From Lineus longissimus (lineage: Eukaryota; Nemertea; Pilidiophora; Heteronemertea; Lineidae), in NCBI RefSeq assembly GCF_910592395.1, contig NC_088322.1, positions 808,001 to 872,000 of the forward strand: DNA of 64,000 nt. The letters are read 5' to 3'. Of the stretch, positions 9,985 through 17,247 are shown piece after piece (positions within the stretch are counted from its first letter, which is position 1; every line of letters starts with the position of its first letter). A program made the translations under genes and the position numbers. A model generated the notes under the pieces. That model worked only from the letters and a program-made list of their open reading frames with translations, did no database searches and was not told where the DNA came from.

Positions 9985-11241
9985 ATGGCAACAGGATATT
10001 TATTAAATACCGAAAGGGCACATAAGATTCCACTTGGTTTGAAAGCTGAGAGGCAGCATCATATCATTACTCATAACCCCTCATCTGCTAACCCCAAAGA
10101 AACACTGTATGTTAGAATACCGGCATTGCGAGAGAATACATTCTTTGTACCTAAATCTCTTTATCTGTCTGCTGATGTAACCATTTCTGGTGATTCTAAA
10201 AATAGTGTTGTAAATAATCTTGGTAGAAACCTGATTTCAAAGATTGTGGTTAAGTGGGGAACAGAGCAGATATTTGACCTTGACGAATACAGTCATTATT
10301 CTACATTTAAAGATCAGTGGCTAACTGGAGAAGAAAGAAATGATAGGGTTTTTCAGGGTATTCAATCAGAAAATCTTAGAGAATTAAGATCAGGAGTCGC
10401 TGAAGCTGATGTCACTGGAGAAACAGCTAATGAAAAGACATTAAAGAAAGTGTTTGACAAGAAGTACAAAATACCGTTAGATTTTGAACTATTCCAAAAT
10501 CATGCTCCATTTTACAAGTTTCCAATTCAAGAAGATGTTATCATTGAAATCACATTAGCACCAAAGGAAGAGATCATAGTTACCGCAACCACAGCAAGTA
10601 TGGGCTACAAACTAGAGAATATTTGTTTTGAATATGACACCGTAACCAACAAAATGATTGCTAGTCAATTGAGTAACAAGTACAATTCTGGATTCTCAAT
10701 ATTTTATGATTGGGTAGACCATTTTAAGACAGTCAATGTTACTGCTAATGAAACACTAATTAATGAGAACATCAACTTTCCAAGAATGTCTATTAAAGGA
10801 TTATTATTACTATTTGTGTCTGACTATGTAGATGGAGCTAGAGATTCAGAGAAGTTTGAAAACCCTAACATAAGTAAAGTGCAGATCACAATAGAGGGTG
10901 TTGCCAATCAGGTGTTCCCAGAAGGAATGAGAATGATGGATCAATGGGAGGAGATCAAGAAACATTTTATGTCTGAAGATTTGAAGAAAACTCATGATTG
11001 TAACATGACAATGGAGAAATACTATGGTGATTCTAATCACTATGGTTTATGGTTGGACCTGAGAACTTCTGAAGATAATCGTCTACACGGATCAGGAAAG
11101 AAGCTCCAGAACACAAAAGATGGTATTCAATTATCTATTACAAAGAAATCTGGAAAGGGACCATACAAAATGCACATATTCGTGGTTTCTGACGCCCAGG
11201 TTAACATTCAGAATTCTCAGATTGCTTCACTCCAGCACTGA
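9985..11241 (+). CDS. Polinton major capsid protein (double jelly-roll)
   Basis: A 418-residue protein that would form the hexameric capsomers of an icosahedral particle. Recognition rests on the Polinton/adintovirus capsid pattern, including VVNNLGRNLISK (about 71-82), the aromatic-rich segment after it, and KIPLDFELF near 161-169 that opens the second half. The frame is intact. The start lies after AAATAAATAGAAA, much like the leader of the 20517 gene. Its 3' end runs into a double-hairpin repeat (11227-11310), which supplies the last residues. It is followed by other virion genes in the same direction, consistent with a structural cluster. The assignment is by remembered family pattern, not by a search. 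Confidence 0.9.
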   Translation: MATGYLLNTERAHKIPLGLKAERQHHIITHNPSSANPKETLYVRIPALRENTFFVPKSLYLSADVTISGDSKNSVVNNLGRNLISKIVVKWGTEQIFDLDEYSHYSTFKDQWLTGEERNDRVFQGIQSENLRELRSGVAEADVTGETANEKTLKKVFDKKYKIPLDFELFQNHAPFYKFPIQEDVIIEITLAPKEEIIVTATTASMGYKLENICFEYDTVTNKMIASQLSNKYNSGFSIFYDWVDHFKTVNVTANETLINENINFPRMSIKGLLLLFVSDYVDGARDSEKFENPNISKVQITIEGVANQVFPEGMRMMDQWEEIKKHFMSEDLKKTHDCNMTMEKYYGDSNHYGLWLDLRTSEDNRLHGSGKKLQNTKDGIQLSITKKSGKGPYKMHIFVVSDAQVNIQNSQIASLQH

Positions 11242-11310
11242 GGTGCTGCAAGAACAAAGTTCACTCCAACACTGAGGTGCTGCAAGAACAAAGTTCGCTC
11301 CAGCACTGAA
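11227..11310. repeat. 34 bp tandem repeat with two hairpins, at the capsid gene 3' end
   Basis: About 2.5 units of period 34. Each unit has a CAGCAC-TGAG-GTGCTG hairpin, then CAA, then GAAC-AAA-GTTC. The second hairpin matches the GAAC/GTTC variant of the dispersed double-hairpin family. It straddles the capsid stop codon (11239-11241). Confidence 0.8.
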
Positions 11311-11353
11311 TACTAGATAAATGAGTTTTACTAGTGATTTTCTAAGTAATTAA

Positions 11354-11590
11354 ATGGATACACCAGGAAAGAAAGATATCATAAATACACTGTATCAAAG
11401 TTTACTGTTGGCAACAACAACAATTGGTTACTCTATGTTACTGAAAAGGTTCTTAAGAATCAATATTGGTCCCCCAAGTCAGGCCAACCTAGAGGAAATT
11501 CTTAAACTGGGCGGAACTGTAGCTATTAGCAATGGAACATTAGAGTACCTTTACGATCAAGTAATCCTTCCCAGAATTATTATGAAGTAA
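11354..11590 (+). CDS. Small Polinton protein with a hydrophobic segment
   Basis: A 78-residue protein between the two capsid genes. The start is in GTAATTAAATGG, the start motif shared by most genes of this element. Residues about 13-29 (LYQSLLLATTTIGYSML) are hydrophobic and could cross a membrane; the rest is mildly basic. Its position suggests a minor virion protein, but I recognise no domain. Confidence 0.6.
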   Translation: MDTPGKKDIINTLYQSLLLATTTIGYSMLLKRFLRINIGPPSQANLEEILKLGGTVAISNGTLEYLYDQVILPRIIMK

Positions 11591-11647
11591 GAATAATTTA
11601 CTTATTTGATAAAAGGTAAATTTGAAAACAAAAATTTGCTTAAGTAA

Positions 11648-12380
11648 ATGGTTACTGTAATGAACATAGATTCAAGTGACTATCCAGATCAGAGTTCAAG
11701 TGATTTAACAGTCAATCTCAAGACTGAAATTCAGGATGCATGTAGCATCACTTTAACTTTTGCAGTAATACCTTGTACATTCTACAACATAAGTGCAGCC
11801 AGGGAGAATAACCGAATCAAAGTTAAGGGGTTTGATGTGGCAGAGCTTTTCAAAAGTATTTGCGGATAAGTTGAAAGAAAATAGTATGAGTCGAGGTGCT
11901 GTCAGATTTGACCTTGAAGAACCAACAGGTAAGGCCATCTTACACTTCCTAAAGAGAAAAAATGAGGCGCATTATCAGATCTATTTTCTTGGTAAAAGTA
12001 ATGAATTATTTGGCATGAAATCAGAATGGCCTTACCCTTTAGACAATAAAAGTAAGGATGATGTTGTAAGCGAGAAACCCATCAATTTTAGACCAATTAA
12101 CCATTTTGTTTTTCACTGTGACATAATCGAATCTAATAGTGTATTAAGTAATGGTGAAGCATCTGATGTGCTAACCACAAGACCAATAAAGGAAGCTAAT
12201 TTTGGAGATTTAATAGCATACACATTTGAGAAACCAATAGCAATTCCCTGTAAACCAAGATTCAATAAGCTGAATATTCGCTTAACTGATGAAAAAGGTG
12301 ACATCATCGATCTTAATGGTCATAATGTACAGTACCAATTGGTATTAACTCGAGCTATGCTCTCAGGGACACATCATTGA
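11648..12380 (+). pseudogene. Polinton minor capsid (penton) protein, frameshifted
   Basis: Two overlapping frames together cover a single jelly-roll minor capsid protein. The first (11648-11869, start in AAGTAAATGG) carries the N-terminal part with the NRIKVKG segment. The second is usable from about 11852 to 12380 and carries KPINFRPINHFVFHCDII and the C-terminal RLTDEKGDIIDLNG segment. The frame changes by one base within the homopolymer-rich CTTTTCAAAAG at 11846-11856, just before the first frame stops. Either one base was gained there, or the ribosome shifts frame. The last residues (RAMLSG) come from a double-hairpin repeat. A homologous gene fragment lies at the right edge of the window (63737-64000). 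Confidence 0.85.
12350..12372 (+). repeat. Double-hairpin repeat, partial
   Basis: The first stem GAGC-TAT-GCTC and the TCA spacer are intact; the second hairpin is lost. It forms the end of the minor capsid gene. Confidence 0.8.
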
Positions 12381-12402
12381 AATTAAAAATCGTTGAAATT
12401 AA

Positions 12403-12861
12403 ATGGCTGGCATTGGTATGTTATTTGGATCTGCAATAATCAATGGATTAGCATTCACTGGATCCGGTTACCTTTTCAAGTCACTAGACAAAAACGGTTA
12501 TGAAGATGAAGTGAAAAGACATGATTTGGCTCAGGAGCAATTACAGAAGGCCTCCACAGAATGGGAGGAGCATAGAAAGAGTACTATTGACTTTGTTAAT
12601 CTTGAATTAAAGAGAGAAAGAGACGCTTCTATTGATTTTAAAAGTACTGATTCAGCACTTACTGTTTACAATCATTTACATCCAGAAAGAACTATTGTAC
12701 TACCTCAGCGACCACAATTAAGTGATTACTACCAACCTAGTGATGAAATGAAGAAATACGAGTACCTATGGATTATCCTAGGACTTAGTGGTTTAGGGTT
12801 AATAATTTATTATTTTACTAGGGTTAGAAAGACTAAGACCACTGATCGGACACAGTCCTGA
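12403..12861 (+). CDS. Conserved Polinton membrane protein
   Basis: A 152-residue protein starting in GAAATTAAATGG. A short hydrophobic N-terminal stretch (about 3-25, glycine-rich) is followed by a long charged helical region (about 35-80), a proline-rich RPQLSDYYQPSDE segment (about 104-116), and a strong transmembrane helix (about 123-139) with a basic tail. This layout, including the QLSDYYxPS motif, fits a protein I associate with many animal Polintons; its role is unknown but it is encoded among virion genes. The stop overlaps the tandem half-hairpins at 12846-12883. Confidence 0.7.
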   Translation: MAGIGMLFGSAIINGLAFTGSGYLFKSLDKNGYEDEVKRHDLAQEQLQKASTEWEEHRKSTIDFVNLELKRERDASIDFKSTDSALTVYNHLHPERTIVLPQRPQLSDYYQPSDEMKKYEYLWIILGLSGLGLIIYYFTRVRKTKTTDRTQS

Positions 12862-12883
12862 TGATCGGACACAGTCCTGATGA
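12846..12883. terminator. Tandem half-hairpins between convergent genes
   Basis: Two copies of a 19 bp unit containing GGAC-ACA-GTCC then TGATGAT lie between the convergent 12403 gene and the ATPase. They resemble the second hairpin of the double-hairpin family. A role in ending transcripts from both sides is inferred from position only. Confidence 0.45.
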
Positions 12884-12895
12884 TCAGAAGCGGGA

Positions 12896-13516
12896 CTAAG
12901 ATTTTTGATGGGAAAGAGTAAATCCAAATGGATGCTGTAGTCTAATGATCAGTTTTGATCCTTTTTTCATCTTAAGTTCTTCTATGTAGTACTGTCTTTT
13001 CTCCTTAGGAATAACACTGTTTTCTTCTAAGGCATCTTTCATGGCTGATTCATCCTTATTAAAGAACAGGACTAAAATTCTTATGTTCTCTCTGTAGTCC
13101 TTGACAACTGAATTGTACTTCTGAACTAGTAACCAAACAGTGAGATTGTAGTGCCTGCCGGAAAAGGCAAGATTACATAACTCGGACACCTTCTTTTTTG
13201 TGTCTCTCAAATTAGCACAGTCATCAATGAGGAATAATGTGTTAGAACCAGCAAAGGTCAGAGTAGCAAACTGAAGCACAAGGTCCAAATTACTGGCCAC
13301 AGCTTCGGGATTAACTATGTAGACGTTCTTGTCTTGGTAAATCCATTTCCTTTCATATGTCTTATTGTTGAAATATGTTGGACAGAAAATGACTATGTTC
13401 TGGAACTTGTGCCGATACTCCTTTTCTAAGAGGTCAAGGGCAAAATATGTCTTACCACAATTGGTAACACCAGAAATTAACATATTGTGTGGCTCGTAAA
13501 TAAATACTTCACTCAT
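12896..13516 (-). CDS. Polinton genome-packaging ATPase (FtsK/A32-type)
   Basis: A 206-residue P-loop ATPase expected to pump viral DNA into capsids. Walker A is GVTNCGKT (residues 16-23) and Walker B is TLFLIDD (93-99), with SGRHYNLTVWLLVQ following, as in poxvirus A32-like and Polinton ATPases. The frame is intact. It runs opposite to its neighbours, and its start codon is only 4 bp from that of the integrase gene, so the two must share a promoter region. The start sits in TTTAAATGAG. Confidence 0.92.
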   Translation of the reverse strand: MSEVFIYEPHNMLISGVTNCGKTYFALDLLEKEYRHKFQNIVIFCPTYFNNKTYERKWIYQDKNVYIVNPEAVASNLDLVLQFATLTFAGSNTLFLIDDCANLRDTKKKVSELCNLAFSGRHYNLTVWLLVQKYNSVVKDYRENIRILVLFFNKDESAMKDALEENSVIPKEKRQYYIEELKMKKGSKLIIRLQHPFGFTLSHQKS

Positions 13517-13523
13517 TTAAATG
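13514..13523. promoter_or_regulatory. Shared divergent start CATTTAAATG
   Basis: A 10 bp perfect palindrome in which the ATPase ATG (minus) and the integrase ATG (plus) are separated by TTAA only. Each start thus lies in the TAAATG motif common to this element. Confidence 0.7.
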
Positions 13524-14579
13524 GATGTAAAGGATGACACACAGCAGTATCTAAGGGATTTGTACTACAACCCTGAGAGTCCCGTGGCTTACAGTTCTTT
13601 GAGTAAAATCTGGAAACAGGTCAAGGAAGATATGACTTCGTCACGAGAGCAGAGCTCAGGAAAACTTATTAAACAAAAAGAAGTGAAAGAATTTCTAGAA
13701 ACACTACCAACTCACCAACTAAACAAACCGGCCATTAAGAAATTCACCTTCAGGAAGACAATGGTATCGTACATCGATCAACAGTGGCAAGCTGATCTGG
13801 TTGACATGCAGAAATTCGAGAGTAAGAATAAGGGTTTCAGATTCATTTTAACAGTCATAGATCTATTTAGTCGTTTTTCTTGGGCTCTAGCAGTTAAGAG
13901 TAAGAGGGGAGAAGAAATCAGAGATGCATTTAAAGTGATATTTGAGGAAGCAAAACCAACGAAAATCCAGTTTGATGACGGTAAAGAATTTTACAACAAA
14001 CACTTCAAGGAACTCTTAACAGAAAATGACATAGAATGGTTCTCCACAAAATCTGATAAGAAGGCAGCAGTAGTAGAGAGATTCAATAGAACCCTTAAAG
14101 AAAAAATGTGGCGTTATTTCACCGCTAAGGAGACTGACAAGTGGATTGACGTTCTGGATGACCTGGTCAGCGGCTACAATAACACATTTCACTCATCAAT
14201 AGGTATGAAACCTGTAGACGCCAGAAAGATGGAAAACGAAGGAACAGTGTGGTACAATCTTTACGGTCTTCACCTCAAAGAGACATTTGGTAATCCAAAG
14301 TACAAAGTAGGTGACAGTGTAAGAATTTCAAAGTACAAGTCCATTTTCGGTAAAGGTTACATGCCCAACTACACTGAGGAGGTGTTCCAAATCAAACAGA
14401 TCATCTTTACTCACCCTATCGTCTACAAGCTTGAGGATTACCACAAAGAAGAAATTCAAGGATATTTCTATGAAGAGGAATTGAGCTATGTTCCTAATCC
14501 TGACCAGCTAGAGTACAAGATCGAGAAAATCCTCAGGTACAAGACCAGTAAAGGCAAGAAATACGGATTAGTGAAGTAG
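13521..14579 (+). CDS. Polinton integrase, chromodomain cut by a stop codon
   Basis: A retroviral-type DDE integrase that would insert the element. The core shows D92 (QADLVDM), D152 (FDDGKEF) and E186 (VVERFNR), then an SH3-like region and the beginning of a C-terminal chromodomain (KIEKILRYK near 333-341). The frame ends at a TAG (14577-14579) exactly where chromodomains have the conserved tryptophan of the VKWKGY motif. Downstream the same frame stays open for another 19 codons to 14640 and continues with chromodomain-like residues, so the stop is most simply a TGG-to-TAG change. The catalytic core is complete. Loss of the chromodomain might affect target choice more than catalysis. Confidence 0.92.
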   Translation: MDVKDDTQQYLRDLYYNPESPVAYSSLSKIWKQVKEDMTSSREQSSGKLIKQKEVKEFLETLPTHQLNKPAIKKFTFRKTMVSYIDQQWQADLVDMQKFESKNKGFRFILTVIDLFSRFSWALAVKSKRGEEIRDAFKVIFEEAKPTKIQFDDGKEFYNKHFKELLTENDIEWFSTKSDKKAAVVERFNRTLKEKMWRYFTAKETDKWIDVLDDLVSGYNNTFHSSIGMKPVDARKMENEGTVWYNLYGLHLKETFGNPKYKVGDSVRISKYKSIFGKGYMPNYTEEVFQIKQIIFTHPIVYKLEDYHKEEIQGYFYEEELSYVPNPDQLEYKIEKILRYKTSKGKKYGLVK

Positions 14580-14729
14580 AAGGGTTACAGTGATAAGTTC
14601 AATGAACGGTTACCAGTTTCTGATATCAAATCATTGAAATGAAATAAAGTCTCTAAAGTGACTTAAGTCACAAGAACAAGTTCGTAAAACGTAATTTAAA
14701 AAAAAATGTCCTACTAAATAAAGAAAGAA
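14580..14729 (+). other. Integrase 3' remnant and intergenic hairpins
   Basis: 14580-14640 is the remaining in-frame chromodomain sequence after the premature TAG. At 14658-14683 follows a two-hairpin structure (GTGACTTAAGTCAC palindrome, then GAAC-AA-GTTC) that is similar in plan to the double-hairpin family. Confidence 0.6.
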
Positions 14730-15635
14730 ATGGAGGGAGCAATATTTGATAATCAAAATGGTATGATGAATCAGAATAATATGATGAATCATGATAATAT
14801 GATGAATCAAAATATTCAGAAGTTTTTGTATTATTTGCATCAAAATAATATGTTAAATCAAAATATGATAAATCAGATTATGTTAAATCAAAATATGATA
14901 AATCAGTTTATCTTAAATCAGATTATGTTAAATCAAAACATGGAAAATCAAAACATGGAAAATCAAAATATGATAAATCAAAACATAGAAAATCAACCTA
15001 CAATTTATTGTGTTAAGTGCTGTGAAAAGAAACCTGAAATTAATTTTGAAAAGAACAGGCGTAATAAACTACTTGATTACTGTAAAGAATGTGGTTCAAG
15101 TAAAATCAAGGGATGTAATAAATGTTATGAAATTAAATTACTAAGTGATGGTGAATTTGGTAAAAACGGAAATAGAGGTAACTGCAGATCATGTTTTAAT
15201 TCATATTACAAAAAGGATTACCTTGACCAAAATGGTAATAGAGACAGACACAAAATTAGAGTTGGTCTAAACCGCATTTCTAAGGGAGAGTGTACCGGTA
15301 ATTCCTCATTTAATCTAGGATGTACAGACAGTTTCTTCCATCAGTGGTTAGAGTACCAGAGGAGTCTATCTCCAATAGGACAAAGTCCCGAGAACAGAGT
15401 TCGAATAGAAGAAGAAGAGTTGGATCATGTCTTACCAATCAAGGAATTCAAAGATAAACCTGAACTGTGCTTTGCTTGGTTTAACATGAGACCAATGGAA
15501 AAGACAGAAAACAGACAGAAGAGTGCTAAAGTAGACTACACACTATTTAAGGATCAATTGGATAGGTCAATGGATTTCATTGTAAAGATGAGAAGTGAAG
15601 TGAAAACTGGTTTGTCTTTCGAGACCAGGATGTAA
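14730..15635 (+). CDS. Zinc-ribbon protein with HNH-like C-terminus
   Basis: A 301-residue protein. Residues 1-90 are a low-complexity array of NQNM-type repeats. Paired cysteines follow (CVKC 94-97, CKEC 118-121, CNKC 129-132, CRSC 152-155), suggesting one or two zinc ribbons. The C-terminal part has LDHVLPI (231-237), N252 and N261, spaced as in HNH-type nuclease folds. It may cut or bind DNA during replication or integration; nuclease activity is inferred from the motif only. A GAAC/GTTC-type double hairpin at 15379-15403 encodes the GQSPENRVR segment just before the HNH motif. Confidence 0.65.
   Translation: MEGAIFDNQNGMMNQNNMMNHDNMMNQNIQKFLYYLHQNNMLNQNMINQIMLNQNMINQFILNQIMLNQNMENQNMENQNMINQNIENQPTIYCVKCCEKKPEINFEKNRRNKLLDYCKECGSSKIKGCNKCYEIKLLSDGEFGKNGNRGNCRSCFNSYYKKDYLDQNGNRDRHKIRVGLNRISKGECTGNSSFNLGCTDSFFHQWLEYQRSLSPIGQSPENRVRIEEEELDHVLPIKEFKDKPELCFAWFNMRPMEKTENRQKSAKVDYTLFKDQLDRSMDFIVKMRSEVKTGLSFETRM
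15379..15403 (-). repeat. Double-hairpin repeat (GAAC variant) inside the HNH-like gene
   Basis: GGAC-AAA-GTCC, spacer CGA, then GAAC-AGA-GTTC. Both sides of the second stem differ from the usual GAGC/GCTC, so pairing is kept. Confidence 0.85.
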
Positions 15636-15694
15636 TACCAGATTGGAAAATAGTGATATCACAGCATTTCGGAGATTATCTTCGTGATGAAAAT

Positions 15695-15856
15695 ATGATT
15701 CTGCTTGATAGATTATCGAATTTAAATAATAACATGAGAATGAACCAGAACATTAACATATGTAGTCAGACAGAAATCATAAACGAGATGATTAAGTTGA
15801 ATAATAGACTTGAAAGAAATTTACTCTTTGCAGTGAATTTATTTTATTTTACTTAA
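15695..15856 (+). CDS. Small open frame, doubtful
   Basis: About 53 codons from an ATG at 15695, asparagine-rich. It lacks the TAAATG start motif of its neighbours. It could be a remnant or chance. Confidence 0.25.
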   Translation: MILLDRLSNLNNNMRMNQNINICSQTEIINEMIKLNNRLERNLLFAVNLFYFT

Positions 15857-15860
15857 TTAA

Positions 15861-16112
15861 ATGAATAGAACTTGGGGTTACACAAAACGACCACGTAATT
15901 GGAAAGAAAGATTAGAACGATTTCATAGAGAATTAGAGGCAGAAGTAGAGTCAAAGTTGGAGCCTGGTCCCGAAAAAGCTTTAAAACCTGCTGGGCCTGC
16001 TGGGTCAGAAAAACCTTTAAAATTTAATGTACTTCAAAAACCTGTAGTGTCTGCAAGATCAACACTAAACACTAGAAATGACAGAACAACTGATTCTAGT
16101 TATTCCCACTAA
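15861..16112 (+). CDS. Small basic Polinton protein
   Basis: 83 residues, starting in CTTAATTAAATGAA, which supports it as a real gene. It is rich in charged residues with a short proline/alanine segment (KPAGPAGSEKP, about 42-52) and no hydrophobic stretch. I recognise no domain. It is followed after 4 bases by the next gene, whose start uses the same motif. Confidence 0.55.
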   Translation: MNRTWGYTKRPRNWKERLERFHRELEAEVESKLEPGPEKALKPAGPAGSEKPLKFNVLQKPVVSARSTLNTRNDRTTDSSYSH

Positions 16113-16116
16113 TTAA

Positions 16117-16776
16117 ATGGATGGAGACAAAAAGGTTTATCCAGATTTAAGTAATTTAAACTCTGCAAGTCAATTAAACTATGAAAGGTCTGAAAAGCAT
16201 ACAGAAAGTAACCCTCAGGCTTTCAGACTACAACAAATATGTGACGTTAAGAGTTTCTTAGAAAGCGAGATTGAATTTAGAAGAAAGATATTTTCAAAGT
16301 ACAAAAAAGCATTTAGCGTAATTACTGGCATTAGCCACTTCCTTAATTTAACTAGCGTTGCAGCTGGCTCTGTTGGTGTTTCCGCTCTAGCTGGTGTCAT
16401 CACGGCACCGATAGGCTTAGCTTTGGGTGGCGTAACAATAGGTAGTGCCATTATTTCATCAGCCTTAGGCTGGGAGAAAAAGAATATTCTTAAGAAAATT
16501 GAAAAACATGAGAATATCAGAATGTTGGCAATTTCAAAACTGAACACAATCAATGATTTGGTTAGTAAAGCCTTAACCGATTCTCACATATCTACAGATG
16601 AGTTTACTTTGATTCTCAAGGAGAAGGAGAAATACATTTCGATGAAAAATGCCATTAGGAAAAAACAAAGGGAGGCAAGTTCAGCTGTCGATGTAGAGTC
16701 TTTAAAGAAGACTTTTTTAGAAGAAGGAAAAAAGATAGCTCAGATAGAGATGCTAGAAAAACTGAAGTCACAGTAA
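16117..16776 (+). CDS. Conserved Polinton protein with a long hydrophobic glycine-rich segment
   Basis: 219 residues, start in CTAATTAAATGG. An N-terminal polar part leads to an amphipathic region, then a glycine/alanine-rich hydrophobic stretch (about 78-116, with GVSALAGVITAPIGLALGG) that resembles membrane-inserting or fusion-type segments, then charged helices with SKALTDSHISTDEF (about 150-163). I associate this pattern with a protein kept in many animal Polintons; its function is unknown, and a membrane-active role is inferred only from composition. The frame is intact. Confidence 0.7.
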   Translation: MDGDKKVYPDLSNLNSASQLNYERSEKHTESNPQAFRLQQICDVKSFLESEIEFRRKIFSKYKKAFSVITGISHFLNLTSVAAGSVGVSALAGVITAPIGLALGGVTIGSAIISSALGWEKKNILKKIEKHENIRMLAISKLNTINDLVSKALTDSHISTDEFTLILKEKEKYISMKNAIRKKQREASSAVDVESLKKTFLEEGKKIAQIEMLEKLKSQ

Positions 16777-16789
16777 ATCAAAAAGGACC

Positions 16790-16846
16790 CGGACTACGTC
16801 CAGAGAACAAGCTCGACTCGAGCTATGCTCTCAAGACGAAGTCGGA
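16790..16846. repeat. Two double-hairpin repeats in opposite orientation
   Basis: A minus-oriented copy (16790-16816, with GGAC-TAC-GTCC) abuts a plus-oriented copy (16816-16846, with GAGC-TAT-GCTC). They lie 14 bases after the stop of the 16117 gene, between convergent genes. Confidence 0.85.
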
Positions 16847-16963
16847 CTAAATAGTCCTAATCCTAATGTGGTTATTCACTATCACTATTATCATGACTTC
16901 GGTGTTAGGGGTGAATTTCACCAAGTAGCACTACCATCAGCACCACCCTATTCATTAGTTTAA

Positions 16964-16992
16964 TCGAGCTATGCTCTCAGGACAAAGTCCGA
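16964..16992 (+). repeat. Double-hairpin repeat after the polB gene
   Basis: Full copy (GAGC-TAT-GCTC, TCA, GGAC-AAA-GTCC), 17 bases past the probable original polB stop (17009-17011). Confidence 0.9.
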
Positions 16993-17008
16993 ATAATGAT
17001 TTTGCAAC

Positions 17009-17246
17009 TCAAGCGAAGTTTGAATCGCTGTAATCTATGTAGCCTTCATAATACATTCCAAATGGTAAGGTGCTTATTCCATCTTCAAGTATGAACCTCT
17101 TGTCATCAAAAGGACTGAGGCTTTTTTTGTCAACTTCTTCCAAATAGATTTGGTGTTTATCTGATCTTAAGTGTCTCATCTTGTGGTAAAATGACCTACT
17201 CTTTTCAAGACAATCAACATAGTCATCAAATGAGATATTTCTCCTT
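17009..17246 (-). pseudogene. C-terminal piece of polymerase B in a shifted frame
   Basis: Immediately after the polB stop, another minus-strand frame is open for about 78 codons and ends TGA at 17009-17011. It has the charged, aromatic composition expected for the polymerase C-terminus (for example FDDYVDCLEKSRS). A one-base loss at about 17243-17247 would explain the break. Confidence 0.75.
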
Positions 17247-17247
17247 A

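Noticed and set aside
12840-12890. CTGATGA motifs suggesting a hammerhead ribozyme core
   Set aside because: No GAAA box or third stem in the required order; the repeat is better explained as tandem half-hairpins.
16780-16960. Open frame between the 16117 gene and polB ending in LPSAPPYSLV (a possible late-domain motif)
   Set aside because: It has no ATG, and much of it is hairpin repeat sequence; not enough to call a gene.
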